NCBI GenBank assembly: GCA_947311845.1
Contig: CAMZMU010000020.1
Coordinates: 35,227,560-35,291,559 of the forward strand
DNA length: 64,000 nt
Reading direction: 5' to 3'
Source: Poa pratensis
Taxonomy: Eukaryota > Streptophyta > Magnoliopsida > Poales > Poaceae
Shown here: piece after piece, positions 23,358-34,480 of the stretch
Numbering within the stretch: position 1 is the first letter of the stretch
Layout: each line of letters begins with the position of its first letter
Notes under the pieces: generated by a model
Told to the model about the DNA's origin: nothing
Databases searched by the model: none
Seen by the model: the letters and a program-made list of their open reading frames with translations, nothing else
Made by a program: the position numbers and the translations under genes

Positions 23358-25147
23358 TGATGGCCCTTCACGTAGTTACCCCACAACGGCGCCAGAAAAC
23401 AGTTGCTAGCCCTTCGCGTGGTACCTGCGTGAAAAGTAAATGGGTTAGGTTGAGACTCCAAGTGCAGAGTGTATGTAGTAGTGGAAGACAGTTTTCCCCA
23501 CGAGGGGTGACTCGAGGGTTTAATATCGAACTCTCGGGGAACCAGTATTTCAGGTGTTATCTCCTTATCCTTCTCTTGAGAACCTGCAACAAAATAAATT
23601 GTTTTGTGCCCTCAACCTCACCAAGTGGTTGTCAAGCACAAGGTGTGAGAATGATAATAAAATAAATATGCAAACAGTAGTAAATATGCAATGATGGTAA
23701 AAAAATATGCAAGGATGATGGTAGTAATGATAAATGATATTTTTGGGTTTTTTATGATGAATGCAAGATGTAAAAGTGTTTTTGTATTTTCGGATTTAAT
23801 AATGGCAGCAAACAAAAGTGGTGATAAAAGTGTTGGAAAGGTGTTTCTTATGATTAAAAATGGACCGGGGTTCATGGTTTCACAAATGCACTCTCTCTTG
23901 ATAACGTGGTAGACAATGGAACACTAAAATTAACATGTAAATGGCAAGACATGGTTTGACAAGTTATTAATAATATGGGCATCACGTCCTAACATAGAGA
24001 TCTCAAGTATAAGTTGTTCTCTCTCTTATGCTCCACCAAGATGCGAACTAAATCATAACACCTTAGTAATTAAGATAAATCAGAGCATAGCAATAAGTTC
24101 AATGACATGAAGTTAAAATAAGAACATGCTAGATCTAGTCATGGAGATAGTGGCCAAGGTCACATCCACTCTCCGGTAGCATGGTATTTTTGTTTATCCC
24201 TAGTGAGGCAACAAAGTAAGGTAGAAAACCCAAGTGGATCGCAGAACTATCTGTCACGTTCACTGCACTAGCCACCCCCCGTTACTCCAACTAATGCACA
24301 CGTTCCCCCTCACATGCTCTCATAAACATGCTTGATCATGACAAGTAAATAAGAACGGGGTACATAATATGCATCTACTTTCATAACTGAAACAAAACCA
24401 TTGCAATCTCAAACATGTATTAACTCATAATAAAGATCCACCACAAAGGAATTACATAGATGACCGTAATCATGTTCAGCAGCTCATACGGTACTAATTA
24501 GTGAAGCTCATAGAGAGGAGAGATACATAAGTTACTTCCACAAACCCATAGTCCAGGGGTGGACTACTCCCTCTTCATCATGGTGTCGGTGGAGATGTTG
24601 TTGGAGGGGAAGGAGACCACACCGGCAGCGCCCCGCCGGAGTTTTCCCCCTCCAATCTTCAGCTCCAGGTCTCTGTTTCGTGGTTTCTGTGTTTCTGCGG
24701 CGCTCCCTTTCGCGAAAGCCCTGGGGGGTCTATATATAGTCGTTTTTAGGTCAAGACGAAGCTTCGGGAAGAAAGATCGACGGCAGCGGAGGCCCGAGGG
24801 CCAGGATGGGGGACCCCACGCGGTCAGGGAATCTGGCCGCGTGGGCCCACCCCTTTTGGCCTTCTGGTCTCCGTTTCTTCGATTCCTTTGCGCCTACGTT
24901 TCGTTCCTTCCAAAAAAGTGATCCCCGTAAAGTTTCAGGTCATTTGGACGTCGTTTGGGTCCCTGAAACATCAAAATATAGAAAAAGGGGTTTTCTGACA
25001 GCGCAGGGTTAATTCCAGAAAAATGGGGAGTTGTTAATTATCCCCAAAACTTAATATAAATCATGAATATAACCCTTATATGATGCAAATAACATGGAAT
25101 AACATGTAATAAAATGTAAAGTTCATGTATGCATTTTACATGCGTCA
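23358..25147 (-). mobile_element. 5' LTR of element 17153-25147
   Basis: 1790 bp; the minus strand begins TGACGCATGTAAAATGC at 25147 and ends ...GAAGGGCCATCA at 23358. Paired with 17153-18925. Confidence 0.85.
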
Positions 25148-26592
25148 CACTCACAATCATTTCCTACCGCAAAGGGGAACAGACGGTAAGAGAACGTATG
25201 ACCGGTCATTGATGACGAGTACGTCTAGGGAAGACGCAGCAATTAACACGAAGAGGGACGTTGGTCACGCCGCTCTAGGAACACGGCGTGAGCTGATGGT
25301 GCACTAAGAGGGAGAAGCCCCTGGAACCGCCCTTATCTCCTCCGGCTTCACCACCCTCACCCTAACCCAATGGACAGGCGTACATGCCTCACGACGGTGT
25401 GTTTTTTTCCTCAATCACGGTAGTCCACTGCACTAACAAACTAAGCATGTGCATAAGCTATATCATTCAGATCTACCTATCAAGCAAACAATTTTTTTGA
25501 CCTAGTCAATCAAACAAAATTGATTATACACAGAGAGCAGCAAACCTGCCTTAAGAAAGGTCCAACAGCTTAGAAACGATCAGCCGATTTAAGTCCACAA
25601 CTTACGGTTAGTCACCCGGCTCACGTACGATCAGCCGATTGACTATCTTTAGTCACAACTAGTTTAATCTGTTAACATTATATTTTTCAGGATAACCGCT
25701 GGTCATTCCGAGTCGATACCATGTCCAAAGCAATCGTAGCCGACTCCAGCACATACCGTTGAACAAACTGGCCTTTACGCCGGCTCCAACACATGTGTGG
25801 AACAAACTGGGCGCATGTATCTTCTTAAGGAAGGAACCTGCACCAACTCTTCCAAAGGAAGGAACTTGACAGCAAAGTTTTCCGAGTGGACCGTCCGAGA
25901 CAGGATGGAGACACCAGTCCAAGTTCCATGACGAAAAGCACTGAGCCAGCTTAATCGGACAAAGCTAAAGGGTAGAGAAGCTCATATTTGATGGCAAAGA
26001 AGTCAAACCTAACAGGCTGCCCTCCCAATTCTCCTCCCTTTCCCTAAAATTTAAACAATACCAGAAAAAACTCGATCCAAAGAACAGTAGTTTTATAACC
26101 GAAATGGTTGCGCGCTGTTGGCGAACGAACTCCCGAAATATTCGATGCCGACTACAGGGAACCAGCTGGATCAGACACCCACCACGCGTCATGGTGGGGC
26201 TGTTCATACGCGGACACTTAGTCGCTACCGGTTTAATCTGTTAACATTGTAGTACAAACTAAAAACAAAAAATTATGCACAAACGCTGGTCATTCCGACT
26301 CGATAGCATGTTAACCAAAGCCATCGTGGCCGGCTCCAGCACATGTGTGGAACAAACTGGGCACATGTATCTTCTTAAGGAAGGAACCTGCACCAAGTCT
26401 TCCTAAGGAAGGGACTTGACTACCAAGTTTCCCGAGTGGACCGTCCGAGATAGGAGGGACTCACCAGTCCAAGATCGGACAAAGCTAAAGGGTAGAGAAG
26501 CTCATATCCGATGGTAAAGAAGTCAAACCTCACAGGCTTCCCTCCCGAATTCTCCACCCTTTCCCTACAATTTAAACAACACCGAAAAAATA
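25148..26592. repeat. Low-copy DNA with local tandem repeats a, b, c
   Basis: Block a (from CGCTGGTCATTCCGA) occurs at 25693-25930 and 26283-26476. Block b (from GGACAAAGCTAAAGGGTAGA) occurs at 25957-26212 and 26482-26592, and again at 33440-33690. Block c (GACGCAGCAATTAACACG) occurs near 25215-25320 and twice near 33330-33835. Copies are diverged. The second b copy is cut at 26592 where env-like sequence starts. I see no transposon ends and no gene. Confidence 0.6.
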
Positions 26593-26602
26593 GCATACAT
26601 TC

Positions 26603-26854
26603 TTTTAACACCATTATTGCTAATGCCATTGAAAGCTCTAAGCTTGGGGAAGCTGGTTTTGATGAATATGATATTTTTAGTCCCCCAAGCTTTGAGGAGG
26701 AAGTTTGCTTTGATGATACTTATTGAGGATAAAGTTGGTCCAATAGATGATGATTATAATGATTGTGATATTTTAGTTCCACCTACTATTGAGGATAAAG
26801 TTTATTGTGATTATGCTCTTATATATGATGTTCACAATGATGAATATGATTGTA
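26603..26854 (+). pseudogene. env-like fragment of Athila-type element
   Basis: Encodes the same N-terminal region as 2579-3265 (EAGFDEYDIFSPPSFEE, then DYND...VPPTIEDKVY) but with a frameshift near 26725, and it stops abruptly at 26854 where TGTAGCGGACC begins. The remainder of the element is absent. It is a short relic with no surrounding LTR. Confidence 0.65.
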
Positions 26855-28985
26855 GCGGACCTGCACTTAAAAATTGGCAAGATCCCCGTGTATAGTGCAA
26901 ACCCCTGGATCGATTCATTTGCACACACAGTCTAAGATGAATATCACAACAAAATATCAATTATTACACGTGGATCCAGTATTTAGGAAAATATTCATTA
27001 CAAATTGCATTGCACGAAGCTAGCTTTGAAAGAGTAAAGCAGCGGAAAACATTATTCTTCATGGAGTCCCCATCATCTTCATGTGCCACAAGCGAACATG
27101 TTGGCTGTAGACTCGAAACCCTTAAACGAAACCGCACTCATCGTCTGAACATCCTGCAACAGGGAAAATGTTGCAACAAGGTGGGTCAGACCCATATAAA
27201 ATGGAACTGGCAAGTGACACTCTGTGGACACTTAGTGGAATAACTCTAATATCCTATATGCATATTTGGCTTGGTGGAGTTCAAAGGCTATTTTGCATAA
27301 AGCCAACTTTTTCCTAACTCTTTTGGAAAACTCTTTTCATCTAGTCGAGACAAGTATGGCATGAAAACCATTGTCTCATCTACCCTTGTTCACCCTTCAA
27401 AGTTTTACTTGAGAAATTTGAATGTTGAGATCCTCCGTTGACATCCTCGTCCAGTTGCTCAGAATTGTCCGTAACCGGGACACGGCTATGATCATAGTTT
27501 TGAAACTCTCGAGAGGTTGTGCACTTTCACCACAAGACTCAACAACCCATTCTGTCCTTGACCCTCGTGTAGTGAAAAGGAAAGGAGAAGATTGAGACGA
27601 GACCTTTCGGAAACAGTCCCCTGTTCCTCTGGGCAGACCCATACAAGACATTCATCCGCTGAGAACTGCCGGAATCAGGTTCCTAGAATTTACTTAGTCA
27701 AGGCAGAGCCATAATACCAAGTGGCTGCACTGGAAGCCTTCTAAACTTGGAGCAACTTCAAATCCCTTTGTTCCTGGGTGGCCATCCACAAGTGTACTAC
27801 CTCAGGTATAACCCCTGATAAGCCACTCAACATAAAACAAGCAATACCAATTCCACCCAGGTGCTTCATTAACTTAGTAGAAATTAGCTTTTCTAAAAAC
27901 AAACTTTTAGCATAGCAACACAATATTTCTACTAAGTTAAAATAGGATTCTAGACCAACTAGTATAGGGGTGCTACTCTAAACAGTTTTAGCATAGAAAC
28001 ACTAATAACTTCTACACATGCTTAAGGAACATACACTAATCATGCATAGACAAAAAAAAATAGTAGGAATTTTATGAATGTGCCACTTGCCTTTTGAAAG
28101 TTGTCGTTGCTCACAAACTATTTTCAACGTAACTCAGAGCTCTCCGTTCAATCTAAACAATATAAACAAACAACAATACAACAATCAACATAAAACACAA
28201 CATCAAACATGGACAACAAAATAACATTTGGGTTTGGTTTAGAAGGGCTTAACACATTTTAAAACCAAAGTTTGCAAAACAAAACATTTTAAAAGACTTT
28301 TAGCACAAACTTAAATATATAAAATATAAAGGAACTTAACAAAGATGGTTTTGTGTCTCTCTGGTCAGAGGCAAAGATTTAGGTTATTTTTTCTATTAAG
28401 AAAACAGGTTAAAATATTTATAGAATTTAAACTATTTCAAAATACTCAAATTAAGCCTCTGATTTTTAAATCAGTTTAAAAGTATCAAAAAATTATTTCT
28501 AGTAGTGGCTAACTATTCTACAGAGGCAAAGGTTTCCTAAAATATTTTATTTGCAAATTTTGAACTTATACATTTAAAGATATGCCAAAATTACTCAAAT
28601 CACTCATTTGAAATTTGAATAATTTAAACTCAAGCAAAACTGAAAACTAACAGAACCAAAACATTCTACACGTCCAGGGCTTTATATTGGTATAAAATTT
28701 ATCAAATTTGGATAAACGGTTGATTTACTACAGATTTTAAACTATAGTTAAAAATAATGTTTTACATAATTCCGTAAATAACAAGTTAGTGCACGACTAA
28801 AATATATGTTTTCATTATACCATTGTATTCTACACATTCATACAAATCCATAGACTACAAAAACATTGAAAACGGAGTTACGGTTGATTTGATATGAATT
28901 TTTGAAGTTTAGCTAAAAATCTGTCTAAAAAGTCCGAAAATGAAAAAGGCTTGACAAATGGCAGATTCGGTATGCCTATACTCCT
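26855..28985. mobile_element. Probable LTR-retroelement-derived non-coding sequence
   Basis: Starts TGTAGCGGACCTGCAC exactly where the env-like frame is interrupted, so it looks like the edge of an inserted LTR. The following 2.1 kb is AT-rich with only short ORFs. No primer site, purine tract or second boundary could be identified, so family, orientation and right end are uncertain. Confidence 0.35.
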
Positions 28986-29064
28986 TTATTTAAGCATAAA
29001 CAAGGTAGTATGATCCTATTAGAAATAATACACCGTATAGATTAGAACATATTGAGAGTCTCAC

Positions 29065-29580
29065 CGACGAGAAGTAAATGCCGTCGGTGTCGAGGAGAAA
29101 GTCGACAACGTGACGCGAGGTAGACGAAGTCGCGATGTAGATGTTCATAGCCACCGAGATTGTCGATGGAGTTGATGTAGAGGTTTGCGTGGATGAGGTG
29201 AACGTCGTGACGCGGTTGTTGAAGACAACGAGCGCTCGGCACGCTCCTGCGACGGTCTTCGGCGACATGGATGGCATGGCTTCGTTGAAGGCGTGGCCAA
29301 CAGAAACGAGACGACGCACCACCATGTCTCCGAGGTAGGCCTCGATGAGGAGAGTCTTATTGCGTGAGGAATTTACGAGGTGGTCGTCGTGGATGACAAG
29401 ATCTGATGATGAACTCGGATTTGGGCTGAAAGGGATCTTCTCGGTGTGGTCTATGGAAAGCTCATCTGGGGTAACTTTCTGAACGAAAATGGGGGAGGAG
29501 TAGAAGGGCCACGAAGTGACGCGCTCAGTTTTCTTTGGTATGGCCGGAGGAGGGAGATCGGGTGATGAGTGTCTACTCAT
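29065..29580 (-). CDS. Possible first exon of an unknown host gene (172 codons)
   Basis: Open from ATG 29580, with balanced GC-rich coding composition unlike the flanks. After 172 codons a consensus donor TCG/GTGAGA occurs at 29065/29064, in phase 0. Reading through gives a 196-codon ORF ending at 28990. The N-terminus is Pro/Ser-rich (SSPDLPPPAIPKKTERV), followed by an acidic stretch and a Thr/Ser-rich segment (TFTSSTQTSTSTPSTIS). No domain, signal peptide or membrane segment is recognised before the donor. Downstream exons are not identifiable in the retroelement-like DNA to the left. It may be a truncated gene or a chance ORF. Confidence 0.35.
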
Positions 29581-29898
29581 GGCATTCGGTTCACCACGTT
29601 GCTCTGAACGTTTAAGACATTAAAATGGGAAATAAATTCTCTGAATGAGACGCCCATCTAAATTGGCACAACTTTCGTGTTGAATTCTAGAAGAAACGGA
29701 AACAGAATTGATGGGAAAATGATGATGGAGGAGTAACAGCCATGGACGTTGCAAGTTCGTGCACTGTACCTGTTCCTGGACGAGTTCGTGCTCGTGTAGA
29801 AGATGACCAAGAGCTGGGTCGGTCTAGTTGGGCCTAGATTCGGCCCAAAAGGAAAATAGAAGAAAGAAAAAAAAATAGGAAGGAAACATGGGCTGGGG
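29581..29898. other. Non-coding stretch upstream of 29065-29580
   Basis: Would contain the 5' leader and promoter if the minus-strand ORF is real. I see no clear TATA box. It includes GGGCC/GGCCC-rich sequence near 29830-29850. Confidence 0.3.
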
Positions 29899-30309
29899 TC
29901 CCTCTATGTATCGCTACTTGCGAGTCGTAACATCCAACTCGCCCGCAGAGTCCCTCCCGCGATAAACGCCCAATAAACAAGGAAGCCCACTTGGAAGCGA
30001 CGCGTACATTCTCGTTCGGGTCCGCTTCATTCTTTCGTACATTTCTTCTTTGAACGTTATGTATAGGTGTGTGTGCTCCCGCAGTTTCTTTTTTCTTGAC
30101 GCCTTTCCTTTCTTCAAATCATATTATTATCCAAAAAAAAAGTACCGTAGAAAAGTTTCTATTTTTCGTTTTTCCAGTTCTTCTTTTTCTGTTTCCTGTC
30201 GTGTTTCATCTTTCTTCCTAGTATACGATTTCTGTATAAATTCTACATGTATTTTGCACACAACAGATTACTGGATACCTTGGATACCTTCGTATGAATC
30301 TGCTCCTAC

Positions 30310-30600
30310 AATTTTTTAAATATGAAACATTTTAAAAAATTAATATTTTTAAATCTGAACAATTAAAAAGATAATTTTTTATCTAAACCATTTTCGAAAG
30401 TCAACAATTTCGAAATCTGAACCGTTTTTAAAAATGTACATTTTAAATCTGAACTATTTTCTAAAATGACATTTTTCAAAAGTGAACAATTTTAATAAGA
30501 AAATCGAAAAGAAAGAACTTAGACGTTCAAAAGTGAACAATTTCTAGAAATGATCCATTTTCAAAAATTCGGAACCATTTTTTAAATGAACATTTTTATT
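30310..30600 (-). repeat. Minisatellite, inverted arm
   Basis: The same degenerate unit as 30601-32115 but in opposite orientation (AAATCTGAACCATTTT-like). The switch lies at the palindromic CCATTTTGAAAAATGG, 30605-30620. Confidence 0.65.
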
Positions 30601-32115
30601 CCAAACCATTTTGAAAAATGGTTCCAATTTTAAAAATGGTTTCAAATTTGAAAATGGTTCATATTTTAAAATGGTTCCAAATTTGAAAATTGTTCTGATT
30701 TTGAAAAATGGTTCCAAATTTGAAAACGGTTTAGATTTTGAAAATGGTTCCAATTGAAAAATGGTTCCAATTTTGAAAATGGTTTAGATTTAAAAAAATG
30801 GTTCCAATTTTGAAAATGGTTCCAAATTTAAAAATGGTTCTGATTTGGAAAACTGGTTCCGATTTAGAAAATGGTTCCGATTTTGAAAATGGTTTCAAAT
30901 TTAAAATGGTTCTGATTTTGAAAAATGGTTCCAATTTTGAAAATGGTTCCGATTTTAAAATGGTTCCAAATTTGAAAATTGTTCAGATTTTGAAAAATGG
31001 TTCCGATTTTGAAAAAAATGGTTCCATTTTGAAAATGGTTCATTTTAAAAAAAGGTTCAGATTTTGAAAATGGTTCATATTTTGAAAATGGTTCCGATTT
31101 TGAAAATGATTCAGATTTTGAAAATGGTTCTTGAAGATGGTTCATTTTAAAAAATGGTTCAGATTTTTTGAGGTTTAAGACGGTCGTATCCGTCATCCGA
31201 TTAGATAGAATAGATTGTTATGTACAGAATTTCGAGCTAGGAAAACAAATCCCTTTACATGGTTCAGATTTTGAAAATGGTTCCGATTTTGAAAATGATT
31301 CAGATTTTGAAAATGGTTCCAAATTGAAAAATGGATCCGATTTTGAAAAATGGTTCCGATTTTGAAAATGGTTCCAAATTTAAAAATGGTTCTGATTTTG
31401 AAAAATAGTTCTGATTTTGAAAATGGTTCATATTTTGAAAATGGTTCAGATTTTGAAAATGGTTCCGATTTTGAAAAAATGGTTCCAATTTAGAAAATGG
31501 TTCTGATTTGAAAATGGTTCCAATTTTCAAAATGGTTCAGATTTTGAAAAATCGTTCTTGAAAATGGTTCATTTTTAAAATGGTTCAGATTTTGAAAATG
31601 GTTCCAAATTTGAAAATGGTTCATATTTTGAAAATGATTACGATTTTGAAAAATGGTTCCGATTTTGAAAAATTGTTCTTGAAAATGGTTCATTTTAAAA
31701 AATGGTTCAGATTTTGAAAATGGTTCCAAATTTGAAAATGTTTCATATTTTGAAAAATGGTTCTAATTTTGAAAATGGTTCCAATTTTGAAAATGGATCC
31801 GATTTTGAAAATGGTTCCGATTTTGAAAATGGTTCCAAATTTGAAAATGGTTCCAATTTTTAAAATGGTTCCAATTTTTAAAATGGTTCCAATTTTTAAA
31901 TTGGTTCGGATTTTGAAAAAAATGTTCCAATTTTGAAAATGGTTCCGAATTTAAAAATGGTTCGTTTTAGAAAATGGTTCATTATAAAAAATGGTTCAGA
32001 TTTTGCATTTGAAAACGGTTCATTTTAAAAATGATTCAGATTTTGAAAAATGGTTTCAATTTGGAAAATGATTCAGAAGAAAAAATAGAAACGAAAATGG
32101 TTCAGATTTTGAAAA
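30601..32115 (+). repeat. 18-bp AATGGTTC minisatellite array
   Basis: Dozens of degenerate copies of an approximately 18-bp unit GATTTTGAAAATGGTTCC, with variants CAAATTTGAAA, CATATTTTGAAA and CAGATTTTG. The array is interrupted by about 85 bp of unrelated sequence at roughly 31173-31258. Because the unit is about six codons long, both strands show long repetitive ORFs (DFENGS-like on plus, FSKSEP-like on minus). These are by-products, not genes. Confidence 0.9.
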
Positions 32116-32280
32116 TATGAAAAATTCAAATAAAGGAAAATAAAACTAAACTAAATAATAAAAAAGAAACAAAAAAGAAAGAAATTAAATAATAAAACGG
32201 AAAAAAAAAGAAACGGAAACTGAAAACCAAAAAGAGGACACAATAAAAGGACAAATAATGATTTATGTACAATAGTTGAA

Positions 32281-32340
32281 CCCAGCCGAGTGGCTATGCA
32301 TGCTGTCTTCGACCGTGCACGTCCAGGGTTCGAATGGGCC
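32281..32340 (+). other. tRNA-like sequence with Pol III A and B boxes
   Basis: AGCCGAGTGGCTATGC resembles an A box. About 30 bp later GGGTTCGAATG resembles a B box. The segment does not fold into a complete tRNA with a matching acceptor stem, so it is either a tRNA relic or the head of a tRNA-derived SINE. No poly-A tail or target duplication was found. Confidence 0.4.
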
Positions 32341-32449
32341 GGCAGCTATTTTGTTCCATTTTCGCTAGTGAGGAATACTAATGGGCCGGCCCAGCACAAA
32401 ACATATGCGGGCGAGTCGTTGTTAGGAATCGCAGAAGGCGATATATAGG

Positions 32450-33285
32450 GGGTTGCCTGGGCTGCTGCGTTGGCTGCTGGGCTTCGGCCCAGTTGGTCTG
32501 TCCAATCTTTTTTTTTTACATTTTTCTTTTCTATTTTTCTTATTTCTTTTAAAACTTTTGTTTTAAATATCCAAATTAACTCAAATTTGTTTCTAAAAAA
32601 TTGTAAAATCAAGATCTGTTATATAAAACATTCAAACACACTTTTACAAACATTTAAAATTTTGAAATAATGCAAAAAGGTTTAATTGACACTTTTATGT
32701 CATTTTATAAAATAGGGTTTTATAAATTCTTTTTGAACTTAAAATAAAATCTAGAAAAATAGTATGAGTAATATCATTCAAATTATAAATCCACAAAAAT
32801 AATTTGGTACAAAACATTTTATTTAAATAGAGTTTGATAATTCATTAAATACAAATATTCATTTATATCATGGGTTTTATAAATTCCAAATAAAATATCA
32901 CAAATGCATATTTTGATAATAACTTATTTTAAACCCATTTTTCATGTTGGAATTTATTCATGAAATTCATTTTATGTTTTGAAAGTTGATGAAATAATTT
33001 TAAATCCATAAAATGTTTTTGGGCATTTTAGAAAGATTATAAAAGCTTTAAAGATGCAACCTTCAACTTTGATATTTCTAAATCTTATAATTAAAGCAAA
33101 ACCAATTTATGAAATGTGCCTGATTTAAAACACTTTGTAAAAAGCTTGTGGTTTTATAAGTACCCAAAAGTAAGATATTTTAGATTTATCTTCAAGCTTT
33201 GAGGAATTTATTTTATTAAATACAAAAGTTTCAAATTTTAGTGATTTTTAAACATTACAAAATTTTGGGATTTTACAATGATATT
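32450..33285. other. AT-rich stretch without features
   Basis: Contains a poly-T run at about 32508-32517 and homopolymer-rich AT sequence. No ORF or element end is supported. Confidence 0.5.
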
Positions 33286-33840
33286 CATAGGCGGACCCGT
33301 CTGCCAACGGATACTGTACACGGGAAGGCGCAGCAATTGACACGGAGAGGAACGCTATTCCGGCCGACTCCAGGGAGTCGGCGTGACGGATGGTGTATTA
33401 AGACGGATAAGCCCATATGAGTCAACCAGAAGGCTTAATCGGACAAAGCTAAAGGCTAGAGAAGCTCATATCCGATGGCAAATAAGTCAAACCTAACATG
33501 TTGCCCTCCCGAATTATCCTCCCTTTCCCTACAGTTTAAACAACATCGGAAAGAAACCGATCCAAAGGACAGTAGCTGTGTCACCGAGATAACTGCGCAC
33601 TGTTGACAAACAATCTCCCGAAATATTCGATGCCGAGTCCAGGGAACTGGCCGGATCAGACACCCACTACGCATGATCGTGAGACTGTTCATAAACGGAC
33701 CCTTCTGCCAACTTAAATTGTACGCGGGAAGACGCAACAATTAACACGGAGAGGAACGCTATTCCGGCCAACTCCAAGGAGTCGGCGTGACAGATGGTGT
33801 ATTAAGACGGAGAAGCCCATATGAGTCAGGCAGAACCAAT
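33286..33840. repeat. Local repeats c-b-c
   Basis: Block c (GCAATTGACACGGAGAGGAA...GTCGGCGTGAC) at about 33335-33432, block b at 33440-33690, and block c again at about 33740-33835, spaced 405 bp. They match the blocks at 25148-26592, suggesting one formerly continuous locally duplicated locus. 33841-34480 beyond it shows only a 134-codon plus-strand ORF (33821-34225) overlapping minus-strand ORFs, with no recognisable product. Confidence 0.6.
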
Positions 33841-34480
33841 CACGCGACAACACAGACAAATCAGCAACCAAGATGAAAACTTGATTACAAATGGGGCTGT
33901 TTACCCTAACTTCGGAGCTCGTTTGGAGCACATTTCTCATGACGTTTTGTCTTGCACGTACATAGATATCCACTGCGTGAAATTAATGTACATTAGCCTG
34001 CCGGATGATGGACGACGGTTTGATGCTCGGACCATAAGCCGGCAACCTTTCCGACCTGCCAACCTGTCTGCTCAAACATACATCATAACGATGGAAAGTG
34101 GCCGCCACAGTCCTTGGAACCATCTGAATAATCGAGAAGCTAATCGTACGCACAACTATATTTTGGTATATCATGCAAAGCATGTCTGCAGCAAACGCCT
34201 CCAACAACTGATTCCTCTCGCTTAATGCGCATATATCCCTTTCTTTAAGCATCGGAGAAAGGATAGGAGGTCGCTTTCGCGCATGTCCTGGCGATCGGGT
34301 CTTTTCGGTTGTGTGATGTGCTCCTCCTCACCCGCGAGTTGATGCGCCCACGTTGCTGCTCCTCTCGTCGGCCTCTTTGCCTATAGACCACACAACACAG
34401 CATCACCACCTGCACTCGTCGGCCTCTCATCCACCGTCGTATCCGAACACCGACGACACGTCGAGGAGCAAAAGCATTCC

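Larger units (their letters stand above)
17153..25147 (-). mobile_element. Complete pol-less Athila-like LTR retrotransposon (7995 bp)
   Basis: The 5' LTR is 23358-25147 and the 3' LTR is 17153-18925, reading leftwards. Between them lie a tRNA-Asp primer site (23330-23347), gag (21950-23032), a broken protease (21306-21939), about 2.3 kb of non-coding 3' sequence and a purine tract next to the 3' LTR. Flanking 5-mers are CACAC (17148-17152) and CACTC (25148-25152), a target duplication with one mismatch. No RT, RNase H or integrase is present. The two LTRs are almost identical apart from a few small indels, so insertion is fairly recent and depended on enzymes from another element. It interrupts the low-copy island, which continues at 25148. 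Confidence 0.85.
29903..32449. mobile_element. Segment with inverted ends, possible foldback/MULE-like element
   Basis: 29903-29946 (CTATGTATCGC ... CTCGCCCGCA) matches the reverse complement of about 32406-32449 over about 44 bp at roughly 80% identity, with one small gap. GGCCCA-rich sequence outside both arms is loosely similar too. Between the arms lie the AATGGTTC minisatellite and a tRNA-like sequence, with no transposase. No clean 8-9 bp target duplication could be fixed, so the true ends are unknown. A non-autonomous DNA transposon is the best guess. Confidence 0.4.

Noticed and set aside
24559..24921. 120-codon ORF, also present in part at 18356-18544
   Set aside because: Part of the LTR pair of element 17153-25147 and antisense to it; the frame is not kept between the two LTRs.
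27397..27651. 84-codon minus-strand ORF in the retroelement-like stretch
   Set aside because: Resembles non-coding retroelement sequence of grasses rather than a protein; no domain.
30544..31729. Long repetitive ORFs on both strands (DFENGS-like and FSKSEP-like peptides)
   Set aside because: They follow from the 18-bp unit being a multiple of three; the frames break often and exist on both strands. Minisatellite, not genes.
33821..34225. 134-codon plus-strand ORF near the RING gene
   Set aside because: No domain, overlaps comparable minus-strand ORFs, and begins inside repeat block c.
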